From positions 558,001 to 622,000 of the forward strand of contig CANLOQ010000001.1 in assembly GCA_947492925.1 (NCBI GenBank): a stretch of DNA of 64,000 nucleotides, in the 5' to 3' direction. The notes beneath the pieces are model-generated. The model was given only the letters and a program-made list of their open reading frames with translations, was not told the DNA's origin and ran no database searches. Positions 28,301 through 35,669 of the stretch are shown in pieces (position 1 is the first letter of the stretch; the number at the start of each line of letters is the position of its first letter). This DNA is from an uncultured Sulfitobacter sp. (GTDB taxonomy: Bacteria > Pseudomonadota > Alphaproteobacteria > Rhodobacterales > Rhodobacteraceae). The position numbers and the translations under genes are program-made.

Positions 28301-28394
28301 ATAAAAGAGGAAAAAGCGTCAGCGTTACCGCCAGCAAGACCAGTTGATCACGCTTTGAATACTTCCAGATAAAAGCGAAAATCGTGCGTTCTAT
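25392..28394 (-). CDS. ABC-exporter-like protein with degenerate ATPase motifs and C-terminal cNMP-binding-like domain (paralogue A)
   Basis: About 1000 aa. Residues 1-320 form a type-I exporter membrane domain (GELVSMVTSESEPMGGLMGD). The nucleotide-binding domain is degenerate: the Walker A position reads ITAPSDEDRR (380-389) with no GKS/T, the signature is replaced by LGGTN (765-769), and Walker B is VLILDN (790-795) with Asn for the catalytic Glu. About 300 extra residues lie between the Walker A and signature regions, holding three ENI/ENL/ENA-type motifs. A cNMP-binding-like domain (about 870-1000, GELGLIRNEPRA) ends it. The start matches ATG 61405 of the paralogue but here reads ATA (28392-28394); TTG 28337 is the first standard start and would cut into helix 1. 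The transported substrate is unknown. Confidence 0.8.
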   Translation of the reverse strand: MERTIFAFIWKYSKRDQLVLLAVTLTLFPLLYLTLELPKRIINDAIGAGSQTVNFFGYDVGQITFLMILCGAFLLSVLAHGIMKMRINTMKGVLAERLLRRLRYTLIARILRFPAPYFERTSQGELVSMVTSESEPMGGLMGDAVAQPVLQAGQMLTILFFLFLQSFAFGIAACALIPLQAWLIPKLQKQINLLNKKRVIQIRALAAEIGEGAAGAGTLRTNGGWRYRLALFSERLGRLYAIRFEIFQKKFFMKFLNNFIGQLTPFFFYAIGGYLAIKGEITVGALVAALAAYKDLSSPWKELLAYYNQSQDMSLRWETIMERFAPAGMIDTKLFDNDPGDLPRLTGDIVLDGISVADADGNMVLEDIDVTFQSGKSIAITAPSDEDRRALAEVLLREVVPSSGTVRIAGHVLAELHQSAIAKRIGHATSRPVMFVGSFGENISLPLRLRPAGGSDQSEESLESARAGNSTDTSQVDWIDLEETESGGPDTLRDWWLDLIKGMELDRALFARGMDQRFDPTAHPALAKALVSLRPTVAEKLRAADLDTYLHRFDIAAFNPALPVAENLIFATPRQRVTAEILQEQTAFMALLKELGLEADLLQLAVDTVDVLRQTFGVDGTDHPLFRKLGLDAATFEAAVDLRAKQREGAELSVADKASLLAVTFAISAEKLGSALPDQIIARVLDMRQNHSAALQASLSDLFSPISPDAPVAGLTVLENALFGKIAETAGPQGEALRRIAIDALYEAELEGLVLGLIFDVPLTLGGTNLPALLTETLAISRATIKRPHVLILDNVLSSFDAATRAGLHTRLRGLLPETTIICLQPGFDNAEGFDAQYVLQQGRMSTVAGATAAEEDDTVSADLARKLRALEGTDLFSGLERKQLRLLAFGARWFTAPSGTYVFHKDDDPSSGAYLLVEGQADLLLPVEGKDDQLIATVGPGQLVGELGLIRNEPRALDMRAKGELTCLRIGAEEFLDVVGSDAQTAYKLLQVVAGYVSN

Positions 28395-28517
28395 GACACG
28401 GATCCAATGTTCTGCGGCAAAAATCTGTTCGAAGACTTACCAACACGGATGCATGGGAATCAAATGATTTGCGGCCTTGGCATTATTCATTAGTGTCAGA
28501 TCAAAGGAGACAATGAC

Positions 28518-28907
28518 GTGGATACGGCACTGCAGACAGGCTTGTTGCTGATGGTTCTGCTTCAGATCAAGCATCTTTTTGCGGACTATTTCCTGCAAAC
28601 GCCCCGCATGCTGTCGCGGCGCGGGGTGTATCTTCATCTGGGTCGGGCAGAGCATGCTTTGCTGCATGCAATCCTGACGTTCCTTTCATTGATGATCATC
28701 GGGGCGCCGCTTGTTTTCTCGTCAGTTATCGCACTGATTGAATGGGGTGTTCATTTTCACATCGACTGGCTCAAGGGTCGTCACGCTGAGGCGCGCCAGT
28801 ATACGCCAGCCGATGCCGCCTACTGGCGCGCCTTCGGGACGGATCAGTTGGCCCATCATCTGACATATGTGGCAATCGTCTGGCTTTGGGGCAGCTTCAC
28901 AGGCTGA
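28518..28907 (+). CDS. Small membrane protein, DUF3307 family
   Basis: A 129-residue protein with three or four hydrophobic segments. The pattern QIKHLFADYFLQT near the N-terminus, HALLHAILTF, and EWGVHFHIDWLKG followed by DQLAHHLTYVAIVW matches DUF3307, a family of conserved histidine/aspartate-rich integral membrane proteins of unknown function. The start is GTG 28518 with AAAGGAGA upstream. It is divergent from the ABC-like gene, with a 123-bp gap. Confidence 0.8.
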   Translation: MDTALQTGLLLMVLLQIKHLFADYFLQTPRMLSRRGVYLHLGRAEHALLHAILTFLSLMIIGAPLVFSSVIALIEWGVHFHIDWLKGRHAEARQYTPADAAYWRAFGTDQLAHHLTYVAIVWLWGSFTG

Positions 28908-29183
28908 TCTTTGGGGTTTGCCGCCGCACACTTTTGAGTCGCGCGCGCTGTTCAATTAGGGCAAAATTGAGTCAATATTGTTGCGACCTTTCCGACAAAG
29001 CCCAATCTGCATTCCCATTGTTTGGATGAAATGTGTTCAATTTTGCTCAAACCGCCATATTTCACGCAATTTCAACGATTTCCTTGAATGAATAAGGCGA
29101 AATCTGGCAACTTTGTGAACATGCGAACCGCATGGGGTGAAGTTGGCAGGTTCTTTGGGATTGTGAGTTGAGGAATGCAACCA
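28908..29183. other. AT-rich intergenic region with a spaced inverted repeat
   Basis: No gene is seen in these 276 bp. The stretch is much more AT-rich than its surroundings and holds a 10-bp inverted repeat, GCAAAATTGA at 28961-28970 and TCAATTTTGC at 29037-29046, which could be regulator half-sites for the secreted glycosidase gene. Confidence 0.4.
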
Positions 29184-31358
29184 ATGGCGTCCATGACCCT
29201 GTCAGGTCTTTTCAAGTCCGGTCAGTTCGTTTCTGCGGACATGTTCGGTGCAAATGTCGTATTCGAACAAACCGACAGCGGGGCACCGACCGATGCTTAT
29301 GCTGACGCAGCGGCGGCGCTTGGTGTCCAGAACATTCGCTTTGGTGGGGGACAGGCGGATCTGGACCCGCAAAAAGCCAACGCGGCGGGTGCCACGCCGG
29401 TGGACGGGGTGAGCGCGATCAATATCGTCGACATGAACGGCGATGCGCTGCGCACAGAGTTGGTGACATTTCTGGAATGGTGCCGCGCAGAGAACGAGGC
29501 AGGCAATCCTGTCCGCACGACATTGATCATTCCCACAAAACACCTTGATACAGCCGCCTATGTGGATTTTGCCCCCAAGATTGAGAACTTTGTCACAAAA
29601 GTGATGCAGGAATACGGTGATCTGATCGCCGCGTTCCAGATCGGCAACGAGCACTGGGAAATGGGTGAGACTGCCTATGGGACAAAGGCATCACTTGCGC
29701 TGGAGGCGGCGGCGCGCGGTATGACCACCGCTGGTGTTGAACCGGCGGATCAGCCCGACCTGCTGATCCAGATGGCAACGGCGGGGAATGCCGGTTCGGA
29801 ATTTCCCGCAACGCCCGGTGTTGCAGATTTCATCGCCCGCAATACCGCAGCCAACAAACAGATCATCGAACAGCTAAGTGATACTGCGCTGAGTGTTATC
29901 GACGGTGTGACAGAGCATTATTACTACAACAAATCCGACTACGCTTTCGGCACGCTCGATACTGAGGTCAAGAACATCGACAAGGACTATGCAATATGGG
30001 CCGACACGCTGGGCAAGGACATCGACCTGCACATCACTGAATGGAACGTCAAGACAGCCGCCGCCGCGCAACACGGGATGGTCGCGGGATCCAGTCTGGT
30101 CAAACAATTTGAAAACATGATCCAACTGGGCGTGGATGGCGCACACATCTGGGCCTTTGACTATCATTCGCGCACGGCACTGACATTAGACACGGACGAA
30201 GGTGTGCGTCTGGATGATGCGGGTCGTCTGCTCAACTCCGCACATGGTGCTGTCTTTGACCTGATGGCCGATGCTTTGGTTGGAAAAGAACTGGTATCGA
30301 CATCCTTCTCGAACGGTGTGCCCGGTATTTCCGTCTCAAGCTATGCGTCACAGGAAGAGCTCGTTCTTTATGTGTCGTCCCGCGTGTTGGAAAAAACATC
30401 CGTCACGTTCGACTTGGCCAGCAAGCTGGGGGATATAGGGCCGGTCACAGCGGTAAAAATTGCGCAAGACACAGGTACGGCAAACGGTCTTCAGTGGGAA
30501 CGCGGGGTTGCCGCCAACAGTATAGAGATCGACGGCGAAGCGTACTTCTACAACGAACATGACGCCGATGTTATTTTGACAGATCTGGTGTTCACCGATG
30601 CGCGCGACATAACACTTGACCTCAAACCGTTTGAGGTTGTGGAGCTTACGGTATCGCTTGCGCCGCTATCTGTACCGACTGATCCACAGCCAAGCGGCCA
30701 GACCCCGATTGCGCCGGAGGGGCCTTCTGTCCCTGACAAACATTATTTTCTGGGTGGCGCGGAAGATGACATCATTCAGCTCACCGAAAGCGTTGTATAC
30801 ATTGATGGCGGCGCAGGCGTGGACAAATTGATTGTCGACGCACTCAGCAGCGACGTTTCCATTGAATTTGATAGTTTTGGCAAACCTGTGCTTCAAAACG
30901 CGCCCGGATATGCAAACGCAATCACCCTGTCCAATCTGGAGCGGGTCGAGTTTTTTGACGCGACCCTTGCCCTTGATATCGACGGCAACAGCGGTCAGGC
31001 CTATCGCCTGTATCAAGCCAGCTTTGACCGAACGCCGGATCAGGAAGGGCTTGAGTATTGGATACAGGAACTGGACGCTGGCATCTCAAGCCTCACACAG
31101 GTTGCCAAGAGCTTTCTCGCCTCGGCAGAATTCAAGGCAAACTACGGAGAGATTACAAAGCTGGCTGACGCAGATTTCGTTGAGCTTTTGTATCAGAACG
31201 TCCTTGGCCGTCTCCCCGATGAAGAAGGCTATGCCTACTGGTTGAATGAGGCGCAAAACGGCGCGGCGCGTGAACAGATCCTTGCTTCGTTCTCCGAAAG
31301 CACGGAGAACAAAGCAAATGTCGCTCCTCTGATTGATGATGGTATCTGGCTTTTCTGA
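29184..31358 (+). CDS. Secreted glycoside-hydrolase-like protein with C-terminal DUF4214 domain
   Basis: A 724-residue protein with no N-terminal signal peptide. Residues 1-470 look like a clan-A TIM-barrel glycosidase: QIGNEHWEMGE gives a likely acid/base E156 and HITEWNVK a likely nucleophile E286, as in GH39/GH51-type enzymes. Around 530-560 there is one RTX-like calcium turn (LGGAEDDIIQL, YIDGGAGVDKL), and the last 110 residues contain two DUF4214 modules (YRLYQASFDRTPDQEGLEYW; LLYQNVLGRLPDEEGYAYW). This layout suggests type I secretion and action on an extracellular polysaccharide. ATG 29184 is preferred over ATG 29175 because GAGGA lies 9 nt before it and abuts the earlier one. Confidence 0.78.
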   Translation: MASMTLSGLFKSGQFVSADMFGANVVFEQTDSGAPTDAYADAAAALGVQNIRFGGGQADLDPQKANAAGATPVDGVSAINIVDMNGDALRTELVTFLEWCRAENEAGNPVRTTLIIPTKHLDTAAYVDFAPKIENFVTKVMQEYGDLIAAFQIGNEHWEMGETAYGTKASLALEAAARGMTTAGVEPADQPDLLIQMATAGNAGSEFPATPGVADFIARNTAANKQIIEQLSDTALSVIDGVTEHYYYNKSDYAFGTLDTEVKNIDKDYAIWADTLGKDIDLHITEWNVKTAAAAQHGMVAGSSLVKQFENMIQLGVDGAHIWAFDYHSRTALTLDTDEGVRLDDAGRLLNSAHGAVFDLMADALVGKELVSTSFSNGVPGISVSSYASQEELVLYVSSRVLEKTSVTFDLASKLGDIGPVTAVKIAQDTGTANGLQWERGVAANSIEIDGEAYFYNEHDADVILTDLVFTDARDITLDLKPFEVVELTVSLAPLSVPTDPQPSGQTPIAPEGPSVPDKHYFLGGAEDDIIQLTESVVYIDGGAGVDKLIVDALSSDVSIEFDSFGKPVLQNAPGYANAITLSNLERVEFFDATLALDIDGNSGQAYRLYQASFDRTPDQEGLEYWIQELDAGISSLTQVAKSFLASAEFKANYGEITKLADADFVELLYQNVLGRLPDEEGYAYWLNEAQNGAAREQILASFSESTENKANVAPLIDDGIWLF

Positions 31359-31777
31359 AGAAAAGCGCAAGCCATCAAGGTTTTGGAATGCGTACCAACA
31401 AAACAACTTCCATCAAGCCCTTCAAATCAATCTGACTCATTCCTTTTGACTGGCGCGACTAATCAGACAACTTGGCCGTCTACGTCGTTTATCAAACGCA
31501 GACGCTGAAATACCCTGCGTTCCGGCAGATTTGCGAAAAAGCAGGCATTAAAGCTTACAATTTTTGGCGCTGCGAAGGCGGGAAAACGCGTCTTTCAGAC
31601 CCGATCCAGCAGCGCTAACCTTCACACCAAAACCATACGATTCAGTACGGCAGATGGTCCATCAACCCGTCAAAATTGTTGCTCTGCATCCCGTTTTCTG
31701 ACTACGATACCCTCATTTATTGAAGAACTTCATTTTTCCAACGCGAAAGCGCTCATTTTCTTGAGAGGATAACTCAC
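31359..31777. other. 419-bp region without a convincing gene; possible remnant ORF
   Basis: Between two large genes. The only protein-like stretch is a plus-strand frame from TTG 31472 to TAA 31616-31618 (48 codons, containing YPAFRQICEKAGIKAYNFW), with no ribosome site and a stop just upstream; it may be the tail of a decayed gene. The last 40 bp hold the ribosome site GAGGA for the next gene. Confidence 0.3.
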
Positions 31778-34700
31778 ATGGCACCGCCTGATTCCGCGAC
31801 GATGGAAGCTCTTGCAGCACGTCTGGACACCTGCGTCAAAAGACGTGATGAATTGATGAATACGCTCTTCCCCAACGGGGGGATCTTACCCGAAGAGCAA
31901 ACCATTCTTGACCGCATTGACCAGAAACTACAGCAGTTGCAAGCGCTCGCCGCGCAGGCCAGCGATGGCGCATCAGGTGGTGGTCGGTCCATATCGGCAC
32001 CAGTTGGAAAAGGCGGCAGAAACGACTCAGATGATGTCATGACTGTTCAGCAATTGCTGAACGATAGCAGTGCAAGCCTGACGGTGGACGGTCTGTGCGG
32101 CCCGAAAACAATTGCGGCGATCAAATCCTATCAGCAGCGCACATTCGGTTGGAACGACAGCCTTGTCGAACCGGGGCGCGAAACGATTACAGCGTTGACC
32201 GGTGGCGGTACAGGTAATGCCGCAGGCGACGGCACAGAAGAGGCTGCAGTCAGCAGCACCTCTATTTCGGCACCTGTAGGCAAAGGCGGCAGGAACACCT
32301 CTGACGACGTTATGATCGTGCAGCAATTGCTGAACGACAGTGGCGCAAGCCTGACGGTGGACGGCCTTTGCGGCCCCAAAACAATTGCGGCGATCAAATC
32401 CTATCAGCAGCGCACATTTGGCTGGAACGATAGCCTTGTCGAACCGGGGTGCGAGACGATTACAGCATTGACCGGTGGCAGCGTTGACGATGGCGGCAAT
32501 ACCACGACGGGTGCAGATGGTTCGCCTTCCATGACCGGCACGCAGGGTGCTGACACCCTTGAGGATTTGCCCGCGCCCGAACCCGTTCCCGGCATCGGCC
32601 TGCAGCCTGATGGCGCGAATACCCCGCAGGCGATTGAAGAGAACCCGAATGACCCGCAGGTCATGGAAGATTTGATCGCGGAACAACTGGACAATCTGCC
32701 CGGCCCCGAAACAATTGTCGACATCACCGATCCCAACGGCGATGTGCTGTCGTTTGTTGAATTCCCGTTTCTCATGGGACAGGAGATCAGCCTTGGCATC
32801 ACAGTTGGGGGCGTGGGCGGCACCCTCAAGATCAAGTTTAACAATCAGGGGCAGGTCGAAACCGCAGCGGTGGAAATTCCTGCGATCCCCGGCATAACGA
32901 TTGCCGTCAGCCCCTATGCGATCCTCTGCAAGGGCGAGCTGAAACCCCTGTCCTGTGATTTTCAGCTCAAGAAAGAGGGTGGCTCGCTGAGGGTTGATCT
33001 TGAGGTGTCGACCAGCGGCTCGATGATGGTGGGCCTTGGGGCGGCACGCGGTGATGACTGGGCCGGTCTGGGTGTCGAGGTCGAGCTTAAGGTTTCCCGT
33101 ACCGAGAAAGTGACAGCATCACTGGCACTGGACATGCTGGAAAGCGCCCTGCGTGGCAATTCCCTTGCTGGCATGACGCTTGATTTCAACCTGCCAGCGG
33201 TTTTCACCATGAGTGGCGCACAGAGCCTTGTTGTCGGTGCCAGTGGCAGCATCAACCGCGAGACGGCGATCAGCATTGGTCGCAAACTGACGCTGCGCTC
33301 CTATCCGCGCATGATCACGGTCGAAGTGCGCAAGAACGAAGTCAAGATCACGGCCTACGATGATCTCTACAGAATGATTGCGGATCACGCGCGTGCAACC
33401 TTCCCGCTCTTGGATACCGCCTTGCGTGCTTACGATCTGGCGCAGGAGATCAACGAGTTCGTCAACGATCCCGAAGGCTATTCCGAACGCAAACGCGCCG
33501 AAGCGGAGGAATATCTGCGCCGTGCACGGGCCTTCCCCAGCGATGTGCGCGACCTGATAGAGGGCGAACTAGACAAGCTGGCGCGGCTGGATGATCAAAT
33601 CGCCCGCCAGCTTGAAGAATGGAACGACGACGCCGGCGATGCGATAGATGATCTGATGGCGGGTGCGGGCGATATCGTCGATGGCACTGTCGAGGAAATT
33701 CTGGAAGCCGGTGAGGGTCTTGGTGATCTGGTGGGCGGCATGGCCGATGACCTCATGGATGCCGCAGAAGACGCGCAGCGCACAGCCGAAGACCGGCTAA
33801 ACCGTGCGATCGAGCGGGCAGAGCGTGCACGCGATCTGGCAGAGCAGGCCGCAGAGGCCGCGCGTGAAGCGGCTGAGAACGCAGGCGAGGTTCTAATTGA
33901 CGAAGTGCGCGACCGTGTCGAGGCAGCGCGACAGGCAGTTCAGGACGTGGCACGCGCGGCGCAGGCAGCCCGCGAGGCGGCGGAGAATGTCGCCGACGAT
34001 GTGCGCGCCCGGGCAGAACGCGCCTTGCAGGTGCTTGAGGACCGCGCAAATACGGCGCGTGACACCGCCGAAGAAATGGCGCGCGACGCCGAACGCACCA
34101 TCCGTGACGCCGCGGGTGAGGTTCAGGATGCCGTAGAAGGTGTGGCATCAGAAGCCGCGCAGGCCGCCGAACGCGCTGTTGAAGAAGCGTTGCAGCGCGC
34201 CGAAGCTGCCCGCGAGACGGCAGAGGAAATGGCGCGCGCTGCGCGTGAGGCCGCCGAGAATGCCGCGGAGAACGTAGCGGACGAGGTGCAGGAGTTGGCC
34301 CGAAACGCCCGCGCCGCCGCCGAGGACGCCCAACGCGCCGCAGAGGCAGTACGGGATGCGGCACAGGATGCCACCGAAGAGGTTCGTCGCCGGGCAGACC
34401 GCGCCGCGCAAGAGGCATTGCGCCGGGCCGAGACCGCACGCGACACCGCAGAGGAACTGGCCCGTGACACAATGCGCGCGCTTGAGGACGCCGCCGGTAG
34501 CGTTCAAGATGCCGCCGAGGCCATTGCAGGCGCCGCTGCGGCGGCTGCCGAACGTGCCGTGAATGAAGCGCTTGAAAGGGCCGAAGCTGCCCGCGAAACC
34601 GCTGAACAAATGGCACGGGACGCCCGCCGCGCAGCTGAGAACATGGCAGAGAACGCCGTCGAAGAAGCACGCGAGAAGGCCCGCGCAGCCCAAGAAGCGG

Positions 34701-35215
34701 TCGAGGACGCGGCCCGCGCCGCGCAAGGGGTTCGCGACGCTGTTGGTGACGCCGCTGAGGATGTGCGCGCCCGGGCCGAACGTGCCGCAGAAGACGCGCT
34801 GCGTCAGGCGCGGGCCGCGCAGGAGACCGCCGAAGAAATGGCCCGCGACGCCCAGCGTGCGGCCCGACGGGCGCAGGGCGCAGTAGAGGAAACTGCACGC
34901 GAAGTCCGCGAAGCGGCTGAGGATGCCATAGACGACATTCAGGAAGCTGCCGAAGATGCGGTCGAAAGCGCCAAAGACAAAGCCGAAGAAATGGCCGAAG
35001 CTGCACAGGACGCTGCCCGCGAGGCGCAGGAGGTGGCCGAAAGTGCCGCCGAGGACATCCTTGAAGGTGCAGAAGATGCGCTGGACAATGCGCGCGACGC
35101 TGCTGAGAACGCGGCAGAAGAAGCCTTGGACGGCGCAGCGGATGTTCTGGATGACGCCGCAGACGGTTTGGAAAACCTCGCTGACCGGTTGCGCAACCCC
35201 TTTGGCCGCAACTGA
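31778..35215 (+). CDS. Large repeat protein: duplicated peptidoglycan-binding-like modules plus long Ala-rich amphipathic helical tail
   Basis: A 1145-residue protein of unknown function. A short helical N-terminus is followed by two near-identical 71-residue modules (73-143 and 164-234, with VQQLLND, LTVDGLCGPKTIAAIKSYQQ) that resemble PG_binding_1 domains. An acidic linker and a beta-rich middle part (about 300-530) lead into a charged Ala/Glu/Arg-rich helix running from about 550 to the end. This tail is built from 127-residue units at 742-868, 869-995 and a third starting at 996, with a short-range hendecad-like pattern as in LEA or apolipoprotein helices. No signal peptide. GAGGA lies 8 nt before ATG 31778. 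A cell-envelope or surface role is inferred. Confidence 0.8.
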   Translation: MAPPDSATMEALAARLDTCVKRRDELMNTLFPNGGILPEEQTILDRIDQKLQQLQALAAQASDGASGGGRSISAPVGKGGRNDSDDVMTVQQLLNDSSASLTVDGLCGPKTIAAIKSYQQRTFGWNDSLVEPGRETITALTGGGTGNAAGDGTEEAAVSSTSISAPVGKGGRNTSDDVMIVQQLLNDSGASLTVDGLCGPKTIAAIKSYQQRTFGWNDSLVEPGCETITALTGGSVDDGGNTTTGADGSPSMTGTQGADTLEDLPAPEPVPGIGLQPDGANTPQAIEENPNDPQVMEDLIAEQLDNLPGPETIVDITDPNGDVLSFVEFPFLMGQEISLGITVGGVGGTLKIKFNNQGQVETAAVEIPAIPGITIAVSPYAILCKGELKPLSCDFQLKKEGGSLRVDLEVSTSGSMMVGLGAARGDDWAGLGVEVELKVSRTEKVTASLALDMLESALRGNSLAGMTLDFNLPAVFTMSGAQSLVVGASGSINRETAISIGRKLTLRSYPRMITVEVRKNEVKITAYDDLYRMIADHARATFPLLDTALRAYDLAQEINEFVNDPEGYSERKRAEAEEYLRRARAFPSDVRDLIEGELDKLARLDDQIARQLEEWNDDAGDAIDDLMAGAGDIVDGTVEEILEAGEGLGDLVGGMADDLMDAAEDAQRTAEDRLNRAIERAERARDLAEQAAEAAREAAENAGEVLIDEVRDRVEAARQAVQDVARAAQAAREAAENVADDVRARAERALQVLEDRANTARDTAEEMARDAERTIRDAAGEVQDAVEGVASEAAQAAERAVEEALQRAEAARETAEEMARAAREAAENAAENVADEVQELARNARAAAEDAQRAAEAVRDAAQDATEEVRRRADRAAQEALRRAETARDTAEELARDTMRALEDAAGSVQDAAEAIAGAAAAAAERAVNEALERAEAARETAEQMARDARRAAENMAENAVEEAREKARAAQEAVEDAARAAQGVRDAVGDAAEDVRARAERAAEDALRQARAAQETAEEMARDAQRAARRAQGAVEETAREVREAAEDAIDDIQEAAEDAVESAKDKAEEMAEAAQDAAREAQEVAESAAEDILEGAEDALDNARDAAENAAEEALDGAADVLDDAADGLENLADRLRNPFGRN
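31994..32479 (+). repeat. Direct repeat of 213 bp (two copies of the peptidoglycan-binding-like module)
   Basis: Copy 1 spans 31994-32206 and copy 2 spans 32267-32479, equal in length and aligned without gaps. They are nearly identical around the central LTVDGLCGPKTIAAIKSYQQ coding stretch and differ mainly at third codon positions, so this is a fairly recent in-frame duplication with a 60-bp linker. Confidence 0.9.
34001..34762 (+). repeat. Tandem 381-bp coding repeats (127-residue units)
   Basis: Unit 1 is 34001-34381 and unit 2 is 34382-34762, contiguous and equal in length; a third, diverging unit begins at 34763. Landmarks recur at the same offset: VRARAER/VRRRADR at unit position 1, TARDTAEE at 18, AAERAV at 55 and EALQRAEAARETAE/EALERAEAARETAE at 62. 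Confidence 0.85.
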
Positions 35216-35230
35216 ACATCTAAATCAAAT

Positions 35231-35259
35231 GACGGTGCCCCCAATTGCGGGGCACCGTC
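35231..35259. terminator. Hairpin between convergent genes
   Basis: Perfect 11-bp stem GACGGTGCCCC/GGGGCACCGTC (35231-35241, 35249-35259) with a 7-nt loop, located between the repeat protein (+) and the AhpD-like gene (-). T-rich sequence follows only on the minus strand (ATTTGATTT), so it should stop the minus transcript best and may hinder both. Confidence 0.65.
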
Positions 35260-35284
35260 GTGGTCGATGGGGATGCCCTGTTTC

Positions 35285-35626
35285 CTACTCAGCGCCCGAG
35301 AATTCGTCGAACGCTTCGAGGGCTTTTGCGCTGTAGGCGATTGAAGGCCCGCCGCCCATATAACCTATCATGGCCAGTGCCTCGCACAATTCTTCACGGC
35401 TGGTGTGAAGCCGCACCAACGATTTGACGTGGAAAGCGATGCAGCTGTCGCACCGCGTCGATACTGCGATGCCCAGCGCAATCAGCTCCTTGGTCTTTTC
35501 GTCCAGCGCGCCGGGTGTCTTGGCCGCCTGCCCCATTTTGCCAAACCCCTCGAATGTCTTTGGGGTTTGTTTTTGCAGCGCACCAATACGCTCGTTGGTT
35601 TCGTTCAGGAATGCGGTCCAGCTCAT
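35285..35626 (-). CDS. AhpD-like/carboxymuconolactone decarboxylase-family protein
   Basis: Small protein (113 aa) with the alkylhydroperoxidase-like core: helix KTKELIALGIAVSTRCDSCIAFH, holding the redox CxxC pair and the downstream His, then GGPSIAYSAKALEAFDE. Family members are either peroxidases (AhpD) or decarboxylases; the CxxC favours a thiol-redox role. ATG 35626 has GGAA upstream; the frame open to 35794 would run into the divergent creatininase gene and is rejected. Confidence 0.87.
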   Translation of the reverse strand: MSWTAFLNETNERIGALQKQTPKTFEGFGKMGQAAKTPGALDEKTKELIALGIAVSTRCDSCIAFHVKSLVRLHTSREELCEALAMIGYMGGGPSIAYSAKALEAFDEFSGAE

Positions 35627-35669
35627 CTTTTCTCTTCCTTTGTGATGGGTCTGCGGGATAGCCAAAGCC

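Noticed and set aside
27024-28304. 426-codon plus-strand frame opposite paralogue A
   Set aside because: Shadow frame; the minus strand carries the recognisable membrane domain.
33753-35219. 488-codon minus-strand frame opposite the repeat protein
   Set aside because: The repetitive GC-rich codons of the Ala-rich tail keep the opposite strand free of stops; the product is a low-complexity Arg/Pro/Leu string.
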